A DNA stretch of 64,000 bases from Tyto alba (GCF_018691265.1 NW_024881322.1:15649489-15713488); one strand, 5' to 3'. Counted from the first letter of the stretch, positions 35,740 through 48,100 are shown. Notes: generated by a model from the letters alone, not told the origin. Numbers and translations: made by a program.

Positions 35740-36567
35740 CTCAGGGCCATCCAGAGGGACCTAGGCAGGCTGGAGAGGGGGACCCAGGCAAACCTCATGG
35801 AGTTCAGCAAGGCCAAGGGCAAAGTCCTGCCCATGGGTCGGGGCAATCCCCAGCACAAACCCAGGCTGGGCGAGGGGTGGCTGGAGAGCAGCCCCAAGGA
35901 GAGGGACTGGGGGTGCTGGTGGGGGGAAAACTGCCCGTGAGGCAGCACCATGCGCTCACAGCCCAGAACCCACCCGTGCCCTGGGCTGCAGCCAGAGCAG
36001 GGGGGGCAGCAGGGCCAGGGAGGGGATTCTCCCCCTCTGCTCCGCTCTGGGGAGACCCCCCTGCAGTGCTGGGGGCAGCTCGGGGGCCCCCAACAGCAGA
36101 AGGACACGGAGCTGCTCGAGCGGGGCCAGAGGAGGCCACGGAGATGCTGGGGGGGCTGGAGCAGCTCCCCTGGGGGGCTGGGCTGAGAGAGTTGGGGGGG
36201 TTCAGCCTGGAGAAGAGAAGGGTCTGGGGAGCCCTTCGAGCGGCCTCCCAGGGCTTAGAGGGGGGGCAGGAAAGGTGGGGAGGGACTTTTTAGCAGGGAG
36301 TATAAGTTTAGCACAAGGGGTAAGTTTTAAACTGAAAGAGGGGAGATTTAGGTGAGATCTAAGGCAGAAATTGTTCCCTGTGCGGGGGGTGAGGCGCTGG
36401 CCCAGGGTGCCCAGAGCAGCTGTGGCTGCCCCCTCCCTGGAAGGGTTCAAGGCCAGGTTGGACGGGGCTGGGAGCCCCCTGGGCTGGGGGAAGGGGCCCC
36501 TGCCTGGGGCAGGGGGATGGGACTGTGGGGGCTTTAAGGTCTCTACCAACCCAAACCATTCTGTGAT
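35740..36567 (+). mobile_element. CR1 LINE fragment with broken ORF2 C-terminus
   Basis: This is the 3' part of a CR1 retrotransposon, about 830 bp. Different frames carry successive pieces of the ORF2 C-terminal region: AIQRDLGRLE followed by a RGNPQHKPRLG-like stretch near 35,745-35,880; then [20 protein letters not shown] followed by KRR near 36,145-36,220; then APSLEGFKARLDGAG near 36,435. Frame changes between the pieces show the protein is frameshifted and dead. The 3' end is TACCAACCCAAACCATTCTG followed by TGAT at 36,567. No catalytic reverse-transcriptase motif is included, because the copy is 5'-truncated. Confidence 0.93.
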
Positions 36568-37919
36568 ACCCCACCACATTTGGAGATGTGGGTTTAACCT
36601 GGTACAGGAAGGGTAACGGGTGTAAAACTCCACCTTCATTTGTTCAAATGCCATTAAGTTTGTCAGGATTTCAGTCTAAAACACATGAGGAAACCTTCCT
36701 CTCTGAATATGCAGCTTTCAGATGGTCAGCCAATTGTCTAACCTAAAAAAAAAAGAAAAGGTGGGGGGAGGAGGGTGTGGGAAGTTTTAGAAGTTTTAAA
36801 TCTGCTTTTATATGGTTTGCTTTTTAAGACTGACATGAACTGCCTCTATCTCGAGTGCTGTTTTGTCTATCCCTAACAAGAATCATGATTTTCAATAGTT
36901 TGAGCAGCAGTAGTGCTGAGGATGTCTGCCAGTCCTGAGCTACCAGCAGTGCTCTCACGATGGCCACTAATGTGTGCAGCAGGTTTTTGCACGAGGGACC
37001 CCCATTCTGCTCTGATCTGCTTTACAACTACGGCAGCTTGCACCTCCCAGCTGTGATACAGAAGGTAATAATAGTGTGTGGGATTGGGTTAAACCTCTTC
37101 AGAACTGGGTCATCCCATGGTTTGAGTTAGTGTAAGATAACATTAAGCTGCTTCATTATTTTTTTTCTGTAGCTGAAACGATAGCAGTCTCTGTTCCCAA
37201 ACTTGTGCACGTGTCCCTGCATAAAGCATTGTGCCATGCTAATGCTGGGGATTTGCCTGCGTATTGCTGGTCATGACCTGTATTTCTAGGGAAACGAGAG
37301 GCAGAGGAGGCAGTAAGTGCCAAATAATGGTCAAATACTACTAGTCACGTAACCTTGAGAAAGAGCTAAGGCTTTGATCTCAATTAACCTCTTCCAATTG
37401 ACACTCAAATCCAAAGTTGTTAGTTTGTCCTGTCTTCTGTTCCTTTGGTATTTGCAGAACTAGGTCTTTGGTTTTTAGCAGTGTTAATGCCTTGTTGAGG
37501 GGCTTCACAGTTTGAGGTTTTCCCCTAATGCTAGCAGCTCACAGCTAGCTGAGCTTAACTTTGAATGTGCAGTGTGGTAACCAGAAAATGTCCCAGGATC
37601 TGCAGGTGATCTGTGGATCTTGGAGCTTGGATTTTCTGACATCCTGGACTTAAATTTTGCTTCTCACTTACTGCAGGTAGTGCTTTTGATGCTGACTTCT
37701 TAAAGCCCTGGGTTAATATTAGCAAATTGGGTCTCGCTACGCCCTGTATGTGACAATCGTTTGTGTAAACATCTGCAGTGTTCCTAGAAGGCATTGGACG
37801 AGATCCTGAAAATGTTGTAGGAGATCCCTTAGGGTCTGCCCAAAATCTTCTGGCGGGTGAAACTTCCTGGAGCAGCTATCCTGACGCACGCTGCCAGCTC
37901 CCCATGCGTGTGCCTGTCA
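36568..37919. other. intronic/intergenic sequence, no gene seen
   Basis: No exon or repeat is recognised between the CR1 copy and the second 1.07-kb LTR. A short A run lies at 36,745-36,754. The composition is AT-rich spacer. Confidence 0.5.
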
Positions 37920-38080
37920 CAAGGTGTCCTGGGTTGAGTGAGTGGTGGAGTTTTTTGGTGGCAGGGGAGGGGGCTATCGGGGCAGCCCCCTGTGAGAAGC
38001 TTCTCAAAGCTCCCCCAGCTCCACGTCAGCTCCACCTCTGCACCAAAACTGAGCCACTCGGCTGCACCTCTGCCAGAACG

Positions 38081-38088
38081 TATTTAAG
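38081..38088 (+). promoter_or_regulatory. TATA-like box of LTR copy 2
   Basis: TATTTAAG is conserved with copy 1, although the 45 bp immediately upstream differ between the copies. Confidence 0.5.
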
Positions 38089-38803
38089 AAGGGACGTGGG
38101 GAGGAGCAGTGGGACTGGTGAGGAGGAGTTGCTGCAGCTGCATGAACACCAAGGTCAGTGGAGGAACGGAGGAAGAAAGGAGGGGGGAGGTGTGCCGGAG
38201 CAGAGACCCCCCTGTATCCTGTGGTGAGACGGCAGGGCGGCCCCCCCCCTGCCACCCATGGAGATCTACGGTGGAGCAGACATTGATTTATGGCCTGTGG
38301 CTCCTGCTCGGAATAATCAAGGTTCTGTGCCCGAAGAAGGCCGGGGTCTCATGGGAAAAGGCAGCCCCACTGCTGTAATTCAGCGCTGGGAGGATTGCAG
38401 CATGCGGGGGAGTCCCACGCTGGAGCAGCTCGGGAAGGGCTGCAGCCGTGGGAGGGAATCCAGTCAGAGGAAGTTAGTGACCCATGACGGAGCAGTGTGG
38501 GGAACGCTGCGGCCCATGGGAGGAACTCATGTCGGAGAAAGTTTGTGGAGGACTGTCTCCTGTGAGAGGGGGACCACGATGGAGCAGGAGGAACAAGTTC
38601 CGGACACTCCCCTCACCGAACATGAAGGAAGTGGCAGCGCTGACTGCACCCCCCATTCCCTGCCCCTGCGCCACTGGGGGAGGAGGTAGAGATATCGGGA
38701 GCAGAGCTGAGCCCGGGAAGAAGGGAGGGGTGGGGGGAAGGTGTTCTCAAGATGTGGCAATGCTTCTCACTGTCCTACTCTGTTATGTGCTGTTAGTGTC
38801 TGT

Positions 38804-38809
38804 AATAAA
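38804..38809 (+). terminator. LTR poly(A) signal, copy 2
   Basis: AATAAA is followed by GTATGGTTTTTTTCCTTC. Because the LTR lies in sense orientation in the putative intron, it could cause premature polyadenylation of the host transcript. This is inference. Confidence 0.55.
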
Positions 38810-39001
38810 TGTATGGTTTTTTTCCTTCCCCTAACGAGTCTGCCTCTTGCTCATGATCATAAAGGGGAAATTTTTCCCCATCCCAGTCCTATCTCGAACC
38901 CCAAGCCTGGCTCTCTGTCCCTTCCCATTGCCGGAGGGGAAGGGAGAGAGAGGTGCTGCATTGTGGTTGGCTGCCAACCAGGCCTAAACCACGACACGAG
39001 G

Positions 39002-40689
39002 TGCCCTGCAGGAGCCTGTTTCAGTCGCAGCTTCACCTGCCTTTCCCTGTGCATGGAAACCACGGGCATGGCTGTGGCACAAAGCCAGGGGCATTTGGGT
39101 TAAGCTTGCTTTAATTCTGTAGTAATCTTGACCTCCTATTTTTATTAAAGCCCTAATCCTGGGCCCCATCCAAAGCCCATTAAAAGTCAATGGAGACATC
39201 CTACTTGCTTCCAGTAAACTCTGGGTCAGGCTGCCTGGAGGGCACCAGGTGCCTTTTTGACTTTGGCATCTCAACCAGCTTGAGGCGCAGGTGATCTCCG
39301 CTCCGTGCATCTTCTGGAGCAGCGCGGACAGGGATGCTCGTGTCTTCCCCGGGCCAAAGGCACATGTTTATACATCACTGCTTCTGAAAAGCTCGGTTGC
39401 CTCGAGTCGGTGCTTGCCGTTGCTTGTCCATGCATGCACGTGTAGTAGCCGGCACGTGCTGAAGTGTCACTTCCTTGGGGAAGGAGCTACTTCAGCTGGC
39501 CACGGTCACCCTCTGTGCTGCATAAGGAGAAAGAGCATTGTAGTGATTATATAAAAGAGATTATGTAACTGGGTAATTTGGTAATCGCCTCTCCAGTGAA
39601 GGCTAAGAATAGCTTGTGAATATGCGTTTATTTCCATGATAGCCATCCACAGCGTTTAAGCGCTGGGAACTGCGGGTGCCGGGCCGTGGCACGGGGTGAA
39701 ATACTTGGTGCCTGCTCTGGGTGTGTTTGTGCAGAGATTGCCCAGCTCCATCACCCCTGTGCTGCTCTGGCGAGGCACGTCGGCTCCTCTGCCCCTTGCC
39801 CCGCAGCGTGGTGTGGCCTGCTGTGTGGGTATGGTGAAGGTATAAAAGTGCTCTGACTGCGGGTTGTCTTGGCTTTTGATGAACCTGTGCTAGCTGTCAG
39901 TGGCATCCTTATGATGGCGTGTAATCCACAGGCAGAGCAGATGATGGAGGAGGGAACACATGTTGCTTCTCTATGAATTGGGGCTGGTTTTGCTTTTGCT
40001 TGCTTTTCAGAGTATCTTTTTTTTCATACTGAAGCTGCCAGTACCCCCCATGAGATGTCTGGGGGGCTGCTGGACAGTTTTCAGGGCTGGACAGTTTCCA
40101 GGATCCTCGTGAGGATCAAGGAACCTCCTGGGCTGCTTTGAGATGACTGAGAAGACCACGTGTACTTCAGCTCAGCTCCTACTTGTGTCTCTGATTGTTG
40201 TTTTATCCCTCATTTGCAGAGGAGGTGACTCATGAAAAAATCAGATGCAGCCAGAGCCAGCAAGAACTCCTGTAGTGCTAATTGAAGTCTTCAGGGAGAA
40301 ACTTGGGAAGGAGATGGGTGCTGTTCGTTGCAGTCTCTTAGCCCTGAGAAGGCTGTGCAAGGGTGAGCTAAGGATAGCTCGGGAGAAGGTGAGAAGGGGG
40401 CGAGAGGCTGCGATGGGGAGAGGAAGCGAGCAAAAGGAGCTCTCTGATCACTGGTGATTCATCTGGGAACATCAATCCTGGCTCAGAAAATGTTCAAGCA
40501 GTTCTCAGCTCGACTGCTGGAGGCTGAGAGGCTGCTAGTGGGGTTTGTGTTTTTTTTTTGTTTTTTTTTTTTTTTTTGTCTGGATTCCCCAATTCTTTCT
40601 TTTGTGGGTTTTTAATTTCCCTTCCCATATACTGCCCTGCAGATGTAGTAGCCACCTTTTCTTGTCGCTCCAGCCACATCATCTTCTCT
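39002..40689. other. intronic/intergenic sequence, no gene seen
   Basis: The stretch is moderately GC-rich around 39,280-39,480 and 39,650-39,830 but lacks island-level CpG density and any exon signal. A T-rich run lies at 40,551-40,577. Confidence 0.5.
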
Positions 40690-41010
40690 GCGTTGAATCG
40701 CTTTATTAGCTCCCCATCTCTTGCTGCCTGAAGCTCAAGCTGTTTAACCTTATCTTCAAGCTGCCACGTAATCCTGTCTCCACCTACAGCTCTGACCTGC
40801 TTTCCTCTTCTTCCTGGCCTTGCTCCGATCTGTCATTCCACCCTTCTTGGCTTAGGATGGCTTTCTTCTCCCTCTTCACGCGTTACTGATTTCATGATTT
40901 GCAATACTTTCCACTTCCTTGGCTTCTGGGTTCCCATTCTCTTTTTAAAATGCTTTACCTTTTTCTGTACTTCCTCTTCTCTTTCTTTTCTAGGCTTTAT
41001 TCAGCCCTAT
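40690..41010 (+). mobile_element. possible ancient L2-like LINE fragment
   Basis: One plus frame from about 40,700 reads SLY, a stop, then LPISCCLKLKLFNLIFKL and later TYSSDLLS. This resembles the end of L2-type reverse transcriptase ORFs, which typically run WLPI..R.KFK..LLTFKALH..APPYLSDLL. Stop codons and frameshifts interrupt it. The resemblance is from memory and the copy is old, so confidence is limited. Confidence 0.4.
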
Positions 41011-44000
41011 ATATGATTCAGCCCTGGCACATCCACTTCACACATGGACTTTATCTCTCCTGTCATTTCTTTACTTTCCCCTATTTGCAGAGGGAAAGAC
41101 CATACTGTCTGCACTTAGAAGTGCCCTGTAAATCCATTTCTCATATGTTGTAATTAGGTGTTGGCTGCAGATTTTAAAAAAATAATTGAAAATGCTTTTT
41201 ACTTGAAAGAAATACAGACTTCCATCCTGTCCCTTTTGCCTGAATATCTGTTTCATTGCATGCTTTTTCTCTTTTTCCTATGTTAGGCTGGAGATCTGAG
41301 GGTTTGGCTTGCTGCTTTTCCTTGGAATTCCCTTTGCACCATGGGTTACCCCTCGTTACAGCAGGCTGCCCTGTGTACAGTCGCTTTTTCCTTCGGATTT
41401 ATGCCCCCTCTTTTTAGTTGGGTATCAAACCTGGAATATGCTGCTGTTGCTGTCAGGGCAAAGGAGTATTAGGGGAATGTTTTCAGTAGACATATGGTTG
41501 TTGAGTAATGTAGATGGAAGGTAGGCAGAGGTGGCTGCATGTGCAGCTGGTAAACTTTCTGTGAACTGTAGAGAACATGGGCAGGCACAGGTTATGGGTA
41601 ATATGAAATTATGATGATACCATGTAAGTTCTCAGGTGTTTAATGGACTTAATTTTTCAGTCTCAAACTACATATCTGGAAAAAAATGTGAGTTAAGCTG
41701 AGAGTTTTTGTGCAAGAGAATGTAAAGATGCATGCGAGCTGTTGTGGGAGCTTCTGTAACGTGAAAACTGTTTAATTTGCAACTGTGCAGGTACATTAAG
41801 AATAATCCTAATGGGACTGATGGGCAAGTGTGAAGTAGCGAAAACAGGAGGAAGACTAAATACCTGTGCTATATTAACTTGTTAAAACCAGTGAAACTGA
41901 AATGGTATCTCATTTCCATCAACAGTAATGAAAGGTATGTCTGTAAAATCCTGCCTAGGATCAAAGAAAAAGACTATTTCTTAGTTCCAGATGATAGGAG
42001 GGCTCAAGATACATAAATATGCTATAAACAGGTATGAGGGCGATTTTCAGATCTGGAGCAGAGACACTGTGCAAGATTTTGCTTCATCTTTGTCTACCCT
42101 ACCAATGTCACATAAAGCATGTATGATATGATTAATTTGAGTAGGAGTGTGTATTCTTCTGTGTTCTGGGACCTTCAGATGCAGGCTTTGATAATGCAGT
42201 TTGCTAGTCTGTGCCAGAAACCCTGGAATTCAGCTGGAATGTACCCGTTATACTGGATTTGGTGACAGTACTCTCACTGGTGGGGAGGAGGATAATGGGT
42301 TACATGTTTTGGAGGTTTAACTCAGATCCTAATTGGTGATCTGCTTCCTTCCAAGAAAATAGGCTGTAACAATATTAAATTTCTTACAAAGGTTCAAGTT
42401 CAGTTAAATAGATTCAGTTAAATAGATTTTCAAAAGCAAGTCTGATGGAGAAAAAAAAAAATGAGCAGTGTCTGCAAATATCCCACTGTCTGGAAGTGCC
42501 TGATGGAGCCAAATTAATAACTTTAAAGAAGTTTTCTTTTGCAGTGATCTTGCAGCAAGCTTTTTAAAAAGATCTGGAGAGGTTTGGACTTTGTAAATAA
42601 AAAAAAAAAATAAAAATCTTTCCTTTGAGTGAGAACATTTAAACACAGTGTGGAGCAAGGTTATGAAGGGACAATTAATACTGAGTTTCCTGATACTGCC
42701 TAGAGAAATCCTGGCAGCCTTATTCACAGCGGTAGGGATGGCACTTGTAGCTTCACTGTCAGCATCTGTAAGTGTTACTCCAGAGCTGCTAATGACTCCC
42801 TGGGCATCTCCTCAAAGGTGACTGCCTCGCTCGTAAGGGTTGTAAAGACGTGGGTCTTGAGGAAGGGCCGAGACCTGGCTGCGAATCCCCCCAAATGACT
42901 CTTCCAAGGGGTTTGGTCTTCCTGCCACCGCAGGCTCGCCAGGTTTGTCTGGATGTGGCCTTCCCTCCGCCCGGTAGGTGTGTTTGCAGCCAGGCGACGG
43001 TGGGGACGTGCCACCCTTGTGCCAGGGAGCTGTGGGTGTGTCGGCGTGGCCCAGAGGTGCTCGCTGATCCCTCGGGGCCTGTGTCCCGCCGCCTTGCCCG
43101 GGCCTGCCGCGGCAGCCATGGTGCTGCTGCCCCGGGCCTGGCCTGCGGAACACCTGGCTCTTAAAAATCACCGTTCCTTCCTCTTCCAGTGCTGTATGTT
43201 GTTCTGGAGGAGCAGCTCTTTCTTAATGATGTCCTAGACTTCGATATCTGCTGTATTTGTGGTAACGGCTTCTCCAAATACTCATCTTCCAAATTACATT
43301 AAACCTATTTGTGTGTGTGTGGTATTTCTTCAAGCTTTATTCAAACACAAGTAATCAGATAGCAAATCGGGCTGTTATGCTTCATAAGTCTCTGATAGTT
43401 AGTACTTAGTTTTTTATGGGAAACCAGAATTTTGCAATTATTTGTAATGACAAAAGGTGTACTTGTCTGGCACTTCTCACAGAAGGATTTCACAGTACTT
43501 AAGAAGCATTAAATATGCTGTAGCATGTTCCAGTCACATCCAGGCCAGATGCATAGCCATTGTACAGATGGGTGAGTGGGCAGAAAGCAGTGAAGGTGTC
43601 ACGCACAGTGCTCATGGCAGAATTAGGAGGTCAATATTTCTGACTCCTAGTTTCCCACTCCAGTGTAGTACAAGGAAACTGCTTTGACTTCCCAGTTGGT
43701 TTAGGTAAGTGCGTGCTTTGCAAGACGCCCTTTCTTTACACAGACTTCTAAACATGGACATTTTTGGAAGTACCATGCTAGATATCTTGTAGATGGGATT
43801 AATCCATCCAGGCATGTGAGCTATCTGGAGGAAAATTTCTTGGATTGGGACTCTTCTCCTTGTGGAATTATCAAATTGTCACCCTAATATTGGTTCAGTG
43901 CATTCTATTAGTAGTGAATCTGAGATCAATAGACTCTTATCCTATAGGCATCTTTTATCCTAGTCTTTTGACTTACACATTTGGACATTTAACACTGAGC

Positions 44001-44684
44001 TATTCATGTACTGAGATTGTATACTCGACTTAATGACTTTCTGTTGATCTACTTCCCCTCAGACTGTTAGTGATGCTAATATTGATTTGAGTAGAATATG
44101 AACTAACAAAAGACTTCACCTGCACCCCACCTCTTTGGATAGGTGACTAAAACTTTTTAACATATTGTTGTCTTCAGCGCTGCATTCACACACACTGAAA
44201 TACCTCAGGAACTATTGCTTGTGTTTGAGGTTTTTTGTTTTCATTTTTGGCTTTGAATTAATCATTCATTGAAATATGCAGTCCTGGGACAGTCTAAGTT
44301 TTGTGAAATTGGATCAATGCCACTGAGCAGTTTTGGTCAAAATAGAAATAACAGCACATGGAAACAGTTTCAGCACTTTCAAAGGCTGGTTTGTTTAAAT
44401 ATGTCTGAAAGCTAAGCAATTGAAAGTATAGGTTTACAATATGTGGTCAGAGGAGAGTGGAACTTTTTTCTGGAAAGCTTGGCATTCACCCAGGGTGTGG
44501 GAGGCCAGTTTTATCTCCTTTATGTCCTCAGGATGATTTGAGCTTGTATCGCTCTTCTGGAAGCGTTCCTAGCCTGCAGGAGATAGGGTATACCGGAATT
44601 GATTTATGTCAGTTGTTGACATTATCCCTCTTCTGCACCGAGTAAAATACAAAGGAAATGTGCACTAAGATAGGTGGAAAGCTA
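41011..44684. other. intronic/intergenic sequence with one CpG-richer patch
   Basis: It is mostly AT-rich spacer. At 42,399-42,427 TCAGTTAAATAGAT is tandemly duplicated. The patch 42,880-43,165 has higher CpG density and a perfect-Kozak ATG (GCAGCCATGG, ATG at 43118). That frame ends after 39 codons with no donor. A good acceptor (TTCCTTCCTCTTCCAG, ending 43189) follows, but its exon does not stay open in phase with exon 1. I call no gene here. Confidence 0.45.
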
Positions 44685-44760
44685 CACTGTAGCTCAGTGG
44701 TTTAGATGCTCTTTGAAGAGAGACACCTGTGTTTGCAGTGCTCTTTCCAGTTATAGCCCT
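44685..44760 (+). repeat. ancient tRNA-derived SINE relic
   Basis: TGTAGCTCAGTGGTTTAGA at 44688-44706 matches a polymerase III A box as found in tRNA-type SINEs. A degraded B-box-like GTGTTTGCAGTGC follows about 40 nt later, close to the tRNA spacing. It is too diverged to be a functional tRNA gene. Confidence 0.45.
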
Positions 44761-45104
44761 CCAGAGACTGAAGAACATAGAAATTAAAGACAAAATGGAG
44801 TGAGATGTTAGGTCTTTTGGTTGCTATTAAACAGCATGGCCTTGGCTTGGGAAGTGCTTATGGGGGCAATTTGGGGAATCTGCTTGGGTCTGTTGGAGAA
44901 GGAGGCATTTTTGTCCTTGTTTTTTACGCAATGCCCCCAAAATTTTGCTACTGTCTCCTGGTAGAAATAGGATGCTGGTGTAGATGGGCATTTGCTCCTA
45001 TATTTATGCATTTCATGCAAGTTGAAACACTGACAGCACAACAGTCTGAAATGTTGTCTCCTCTGATCACCTGCAGCTTGCTGTTTGCTCACTTCCAGGA
45101 GAAC

Positions 45105-45190
45105 GAGAGAGGTTTGAATCCTTCTGGGTGGGAGACTTGAACACAGATTTGCCGTATCCTGGCAGAGCACATTAACTGGTTTTAGGTGGA
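45105..45190 (-). repeat. ancient tRNA-derived SINE relic, minus strand
   Basis: On the minus strand the order is CCAGTTAATGTGCTCTGCC, AGGATACGGCAAATC, then GTGTTCAAGTCTCCC. This resembles the tRNA-SINE head GGTTAGAGCACTC...GGGTTCAAATCCC. The B-box equivalent is the complement of 45133-45144. It lies about 0.4 kb from the plus-strand relic and in the opposite orientation. Confidence 0.45.
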
Positions 45191-48100
45191 TCTTGACTGC
45201 AAGGTGACAATCGCTACCACCTTCCTTCCCTTACCTCTCTATTCTGCACATGTGTCCTTTGGGATGTTTAACAGACGCCAAGAAAATAAGGATATTTTTT
45301 TGTTTTAGGAATGCAGGAAACAATTAGTTTCATAACCCCCCAGAATAGTTGTGTGCCCAGCTCCCTGATATGAGTGGCTTTCCCAGAGGATTTCTGTTAC
45401 AGTTTCAGATCAAGCTGGCACCATCTGGAATTTACCTGACACTACATAATTAATTCATATGCTGATATGAAATATTTATATTTAATAAATAGCTTATGAA
45501 AATCTGTCTCCCCACCTCCTTTTACATTGAGAGTGTCTTGTAGCAGCATTATGAATGTTGTTGCACATCCAGCTAAGGAGTGTGGCAATACTGGAGAGAT
45601 TTATTTCAAACAATCCCTGTTCCTCTGCACTACAGAGAGAGATGGGAAAGGTGGTACAGCGAAGGCTGTGGAGGAGGCAATGCCTTGTATGCCCTTCCCA
45701 ACCTTAAAGACTGTTGTAAAATATATCTGTATAACATTTGGGCTTAGGACGTTGGTAAGGTCTTTTCAAAGCACCACGTTTTTGCAGGACTGTGGTGCTG
45801 CTGACATTGCTGTGCCAGCTCACAGCACCTTCCTTCAGCTCCTGCCTTTCGTGTAGGGACTGGCGTAGGGAATTCATGGTGAGGCTGGGTTTGGGGCTAT
45901 CCTCTTCCTTTAATTAAAATCTTAAGGTAATCTTAGACACTTTAAAAAAAATTGTATTTCTATAAACTGATGAGATGTCCCTGGAAGTAGATGTTTAATA
46001 CATAAAGCGGTGAGTTTAAGCATTCCTGTGTAAGTCTCTTCTGTCTGCTGCTCTAATTGGTTTTATTTGGGCTTTTTTACTACTAATTTGAAATAATCGT
46101 GTGATTTATACTTTTTATGGGCTAGTTCAGTTTTCCAATCTTATGTTTCTGTGGCTGATGACATGGCTGGTAAATCAGGATTGATTTAGCACTGGCAACT
46201 CTATTGTCAAGAGAGTCTGTTCAAGGGCTCTGTGCAATGAAATTAAAAGAGAAGGGATAAGCAGTTTTCAAATAAGAGTACGCACATCAGCAACATCAAT
46301 CCTGAAGTTCCTTGTACCAATGTGTAGAATTGGCACTCCGGGTTTCTTGTTGCACACTGTGGATTTAAGCTCGGAGGAAACCCTGCATCTTCAGCCTGTG
46401 ATCACAGTTTTATGCGCATAAATAGTGCTAGATTGTACAAGGTCCCCGAAGACTTCTCTGTTCCACTCTCAGGCAGATGCAGCGCAGGCAGTGTTGAAAC
46501 AAGCTGCCTACATGTACGCCTTGCAAATACGCCTCAAACCTGACCTGGAGGGAATATATCTGTGGGTGGATGCGCAGCCCAAGCTTCCCACCTCCTCAGT
46601 GCTCTGTCCCTCAGCTCAGGCTGTCAGCAAAGCTGATAATGAATCCTGGAGAGGGGGATGACTTTTTTTTTTTTTTTTGTTGGGTGCAGAAGAGCCCAGT
46701 ATGGTGATGTGACAGCTAAAAAACCCCATGTTATTTCTTTAGACTTCAGCTTAAGTTAAAAATTATCCTTACCTCGTTCATTTCTTCATGTATTCGAAGA
46801 TATTTTTCTAAGCAGTGTTTTTGTGTGATCTACCATACTTTATAGGGGGCAATATGAGTATGGCTCCCTGGCTAAGGGCAGTGTCACTTAGGAAAGAGGG
46901 ATTCTGCTGTTGGATCTGCTGCCAGACGTGGGCGTGTTTCTTTGCGATCTTTGTCACCTATCCTTTTATCACTTATGAATAGAAGCTGATCATTTCTTAG
47001 GCAGTCTGGGAAGCTATGGATTAAAAGCCATAGGAAAGACAGAGATAAGTTTGACTGAACTTGTTTTAATTAAAGTTGTTTTAAATAAAATTGAGGACAT
47101 TCTGTCATTAACAGAGGTAAGGAAGAGGGATTTCTGATAGCCTTTTCGGGGAAGGCCAAGGACCACAGAATTATCGCTTGCTGTGTTGGTGCTTCTCACA
47201 TTGAGCAGCGCTCCCTCTGACTGTGGGCTGGGGGTTCTCTTTCATTGCTTGTATTTCTTTGCTAATGAACTGAAAGACCTTTAATTAAACTTTTTTTTTT
47301 TTTTTTTTTAAGGTAAAAAAATCTGGATATCAGTTTCATTCCATCTACTGAGAAAGACTGATTTCTGGGGTTCTCTTTTTCCCTTTGTTTCATGACCTCA
47401 GTCACATCAAATTTTCTTTTGGCTTGGAAAGCTTTAGGCAGTGTCTGGCTTGTGATACAGTTTGTGTTGCACCTTAAGGAGCCACAGGCATTGCCATTGA
47501 GGAATCTTAAACTCTCCTCCATTGTTTGTCAGAGCAGGGCTATCCTTTTTCTGTTGCATCTTCATTCTGGAACTTGGATACATCATTTTGCAAGAAAAAA
47601 GTAAACTCTTCCTATTTAAATCCATGCAGCTCTGATTTGAGATTTGTCTTCAAATAAATTCTAACTCCAAGCAAAGTTCAGTCATAATGTTATCTCAAAA
47701 TTATGGATTCCCCGTGGCTTTCCAGATGCTTGCACAAGTTTGTCAGAAAATGTTTTAAATGAGAAAGGTCTTCCAGAGATTTTGATTTGTCTTGAAACCT
47801 AATATGCTTTTTGTGGCTTTATCATGATGCATTCTCAAAAAACGCCCTCAATAAGCTACCACATGGACCCATCCACACGTTATGTTGCTGTTTGGGGGGT
47901 GTTGGGTCAAAATTGGGCACCTTTCTAAATCCTCATCTAGCCAGTTCTCAGGCTGTGAAGTTCAATGGGACTTTTGCATGGGTTAGAGGAGATGCTCCTC
48001 TGACTTGGAGAGCTGTTGTGTTAAATTGGACGCTCTGTGTCTTGCAGGCATAAAATCATCTTTGTAGTTGTTTATGGATTTTTAAGCCTGCATAATCATG

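Larger units (their letters stand above)
37925..38996 (+). mobile_element. solo LTR, 1.07-kb family, copy 2
   Basis: It starts TGTCCTGGGTTGAGTGAG and ends AAACCACGACA. The flanking 5-mers are CAAGG (37920-37924) and CGAGG (38997-39001), a target duplication with one mutation. It aligns end to end with copy 1 at 9,740-10,812 in the same orientation. The main block of difference is just upstream of the TATA box, where the U3 sequences clearly differ (TTCTGTTTGGGAAATTGAGC in copy 1, CCTCTGCACCAAAACTGAGC here). TATA is at 38081-38088 and AATAAA at 38804-38809. It lies in the putative intron, in sense orientation. Confidence 0.9.

Noticed and set aside
35460..36107. 215-codon minus-strand ORF
   Set aside because: It is antisense to the CR1 fragment, a compositional shadow.
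35613..36293. 226-codon ORF
   Set aside because: It lies mostly in the CR1 LINE and reads mainly in the wrong frame. The true ORF2 pieces are spread over several frames.
43190..43261. Second exon of the gene starting at 27,663
   Set aside because: Exon 1 ends in phase 0. In that phase the segment meets a stop after 15 codons, and the weaker donor (phase 2) also leads to a stop.
44688..44745. Functional tRNA gene
   Set aside because: The A box is good but the B box is degraded, and I cannot fold a cloverleaf from it. A SINE relic fits better.
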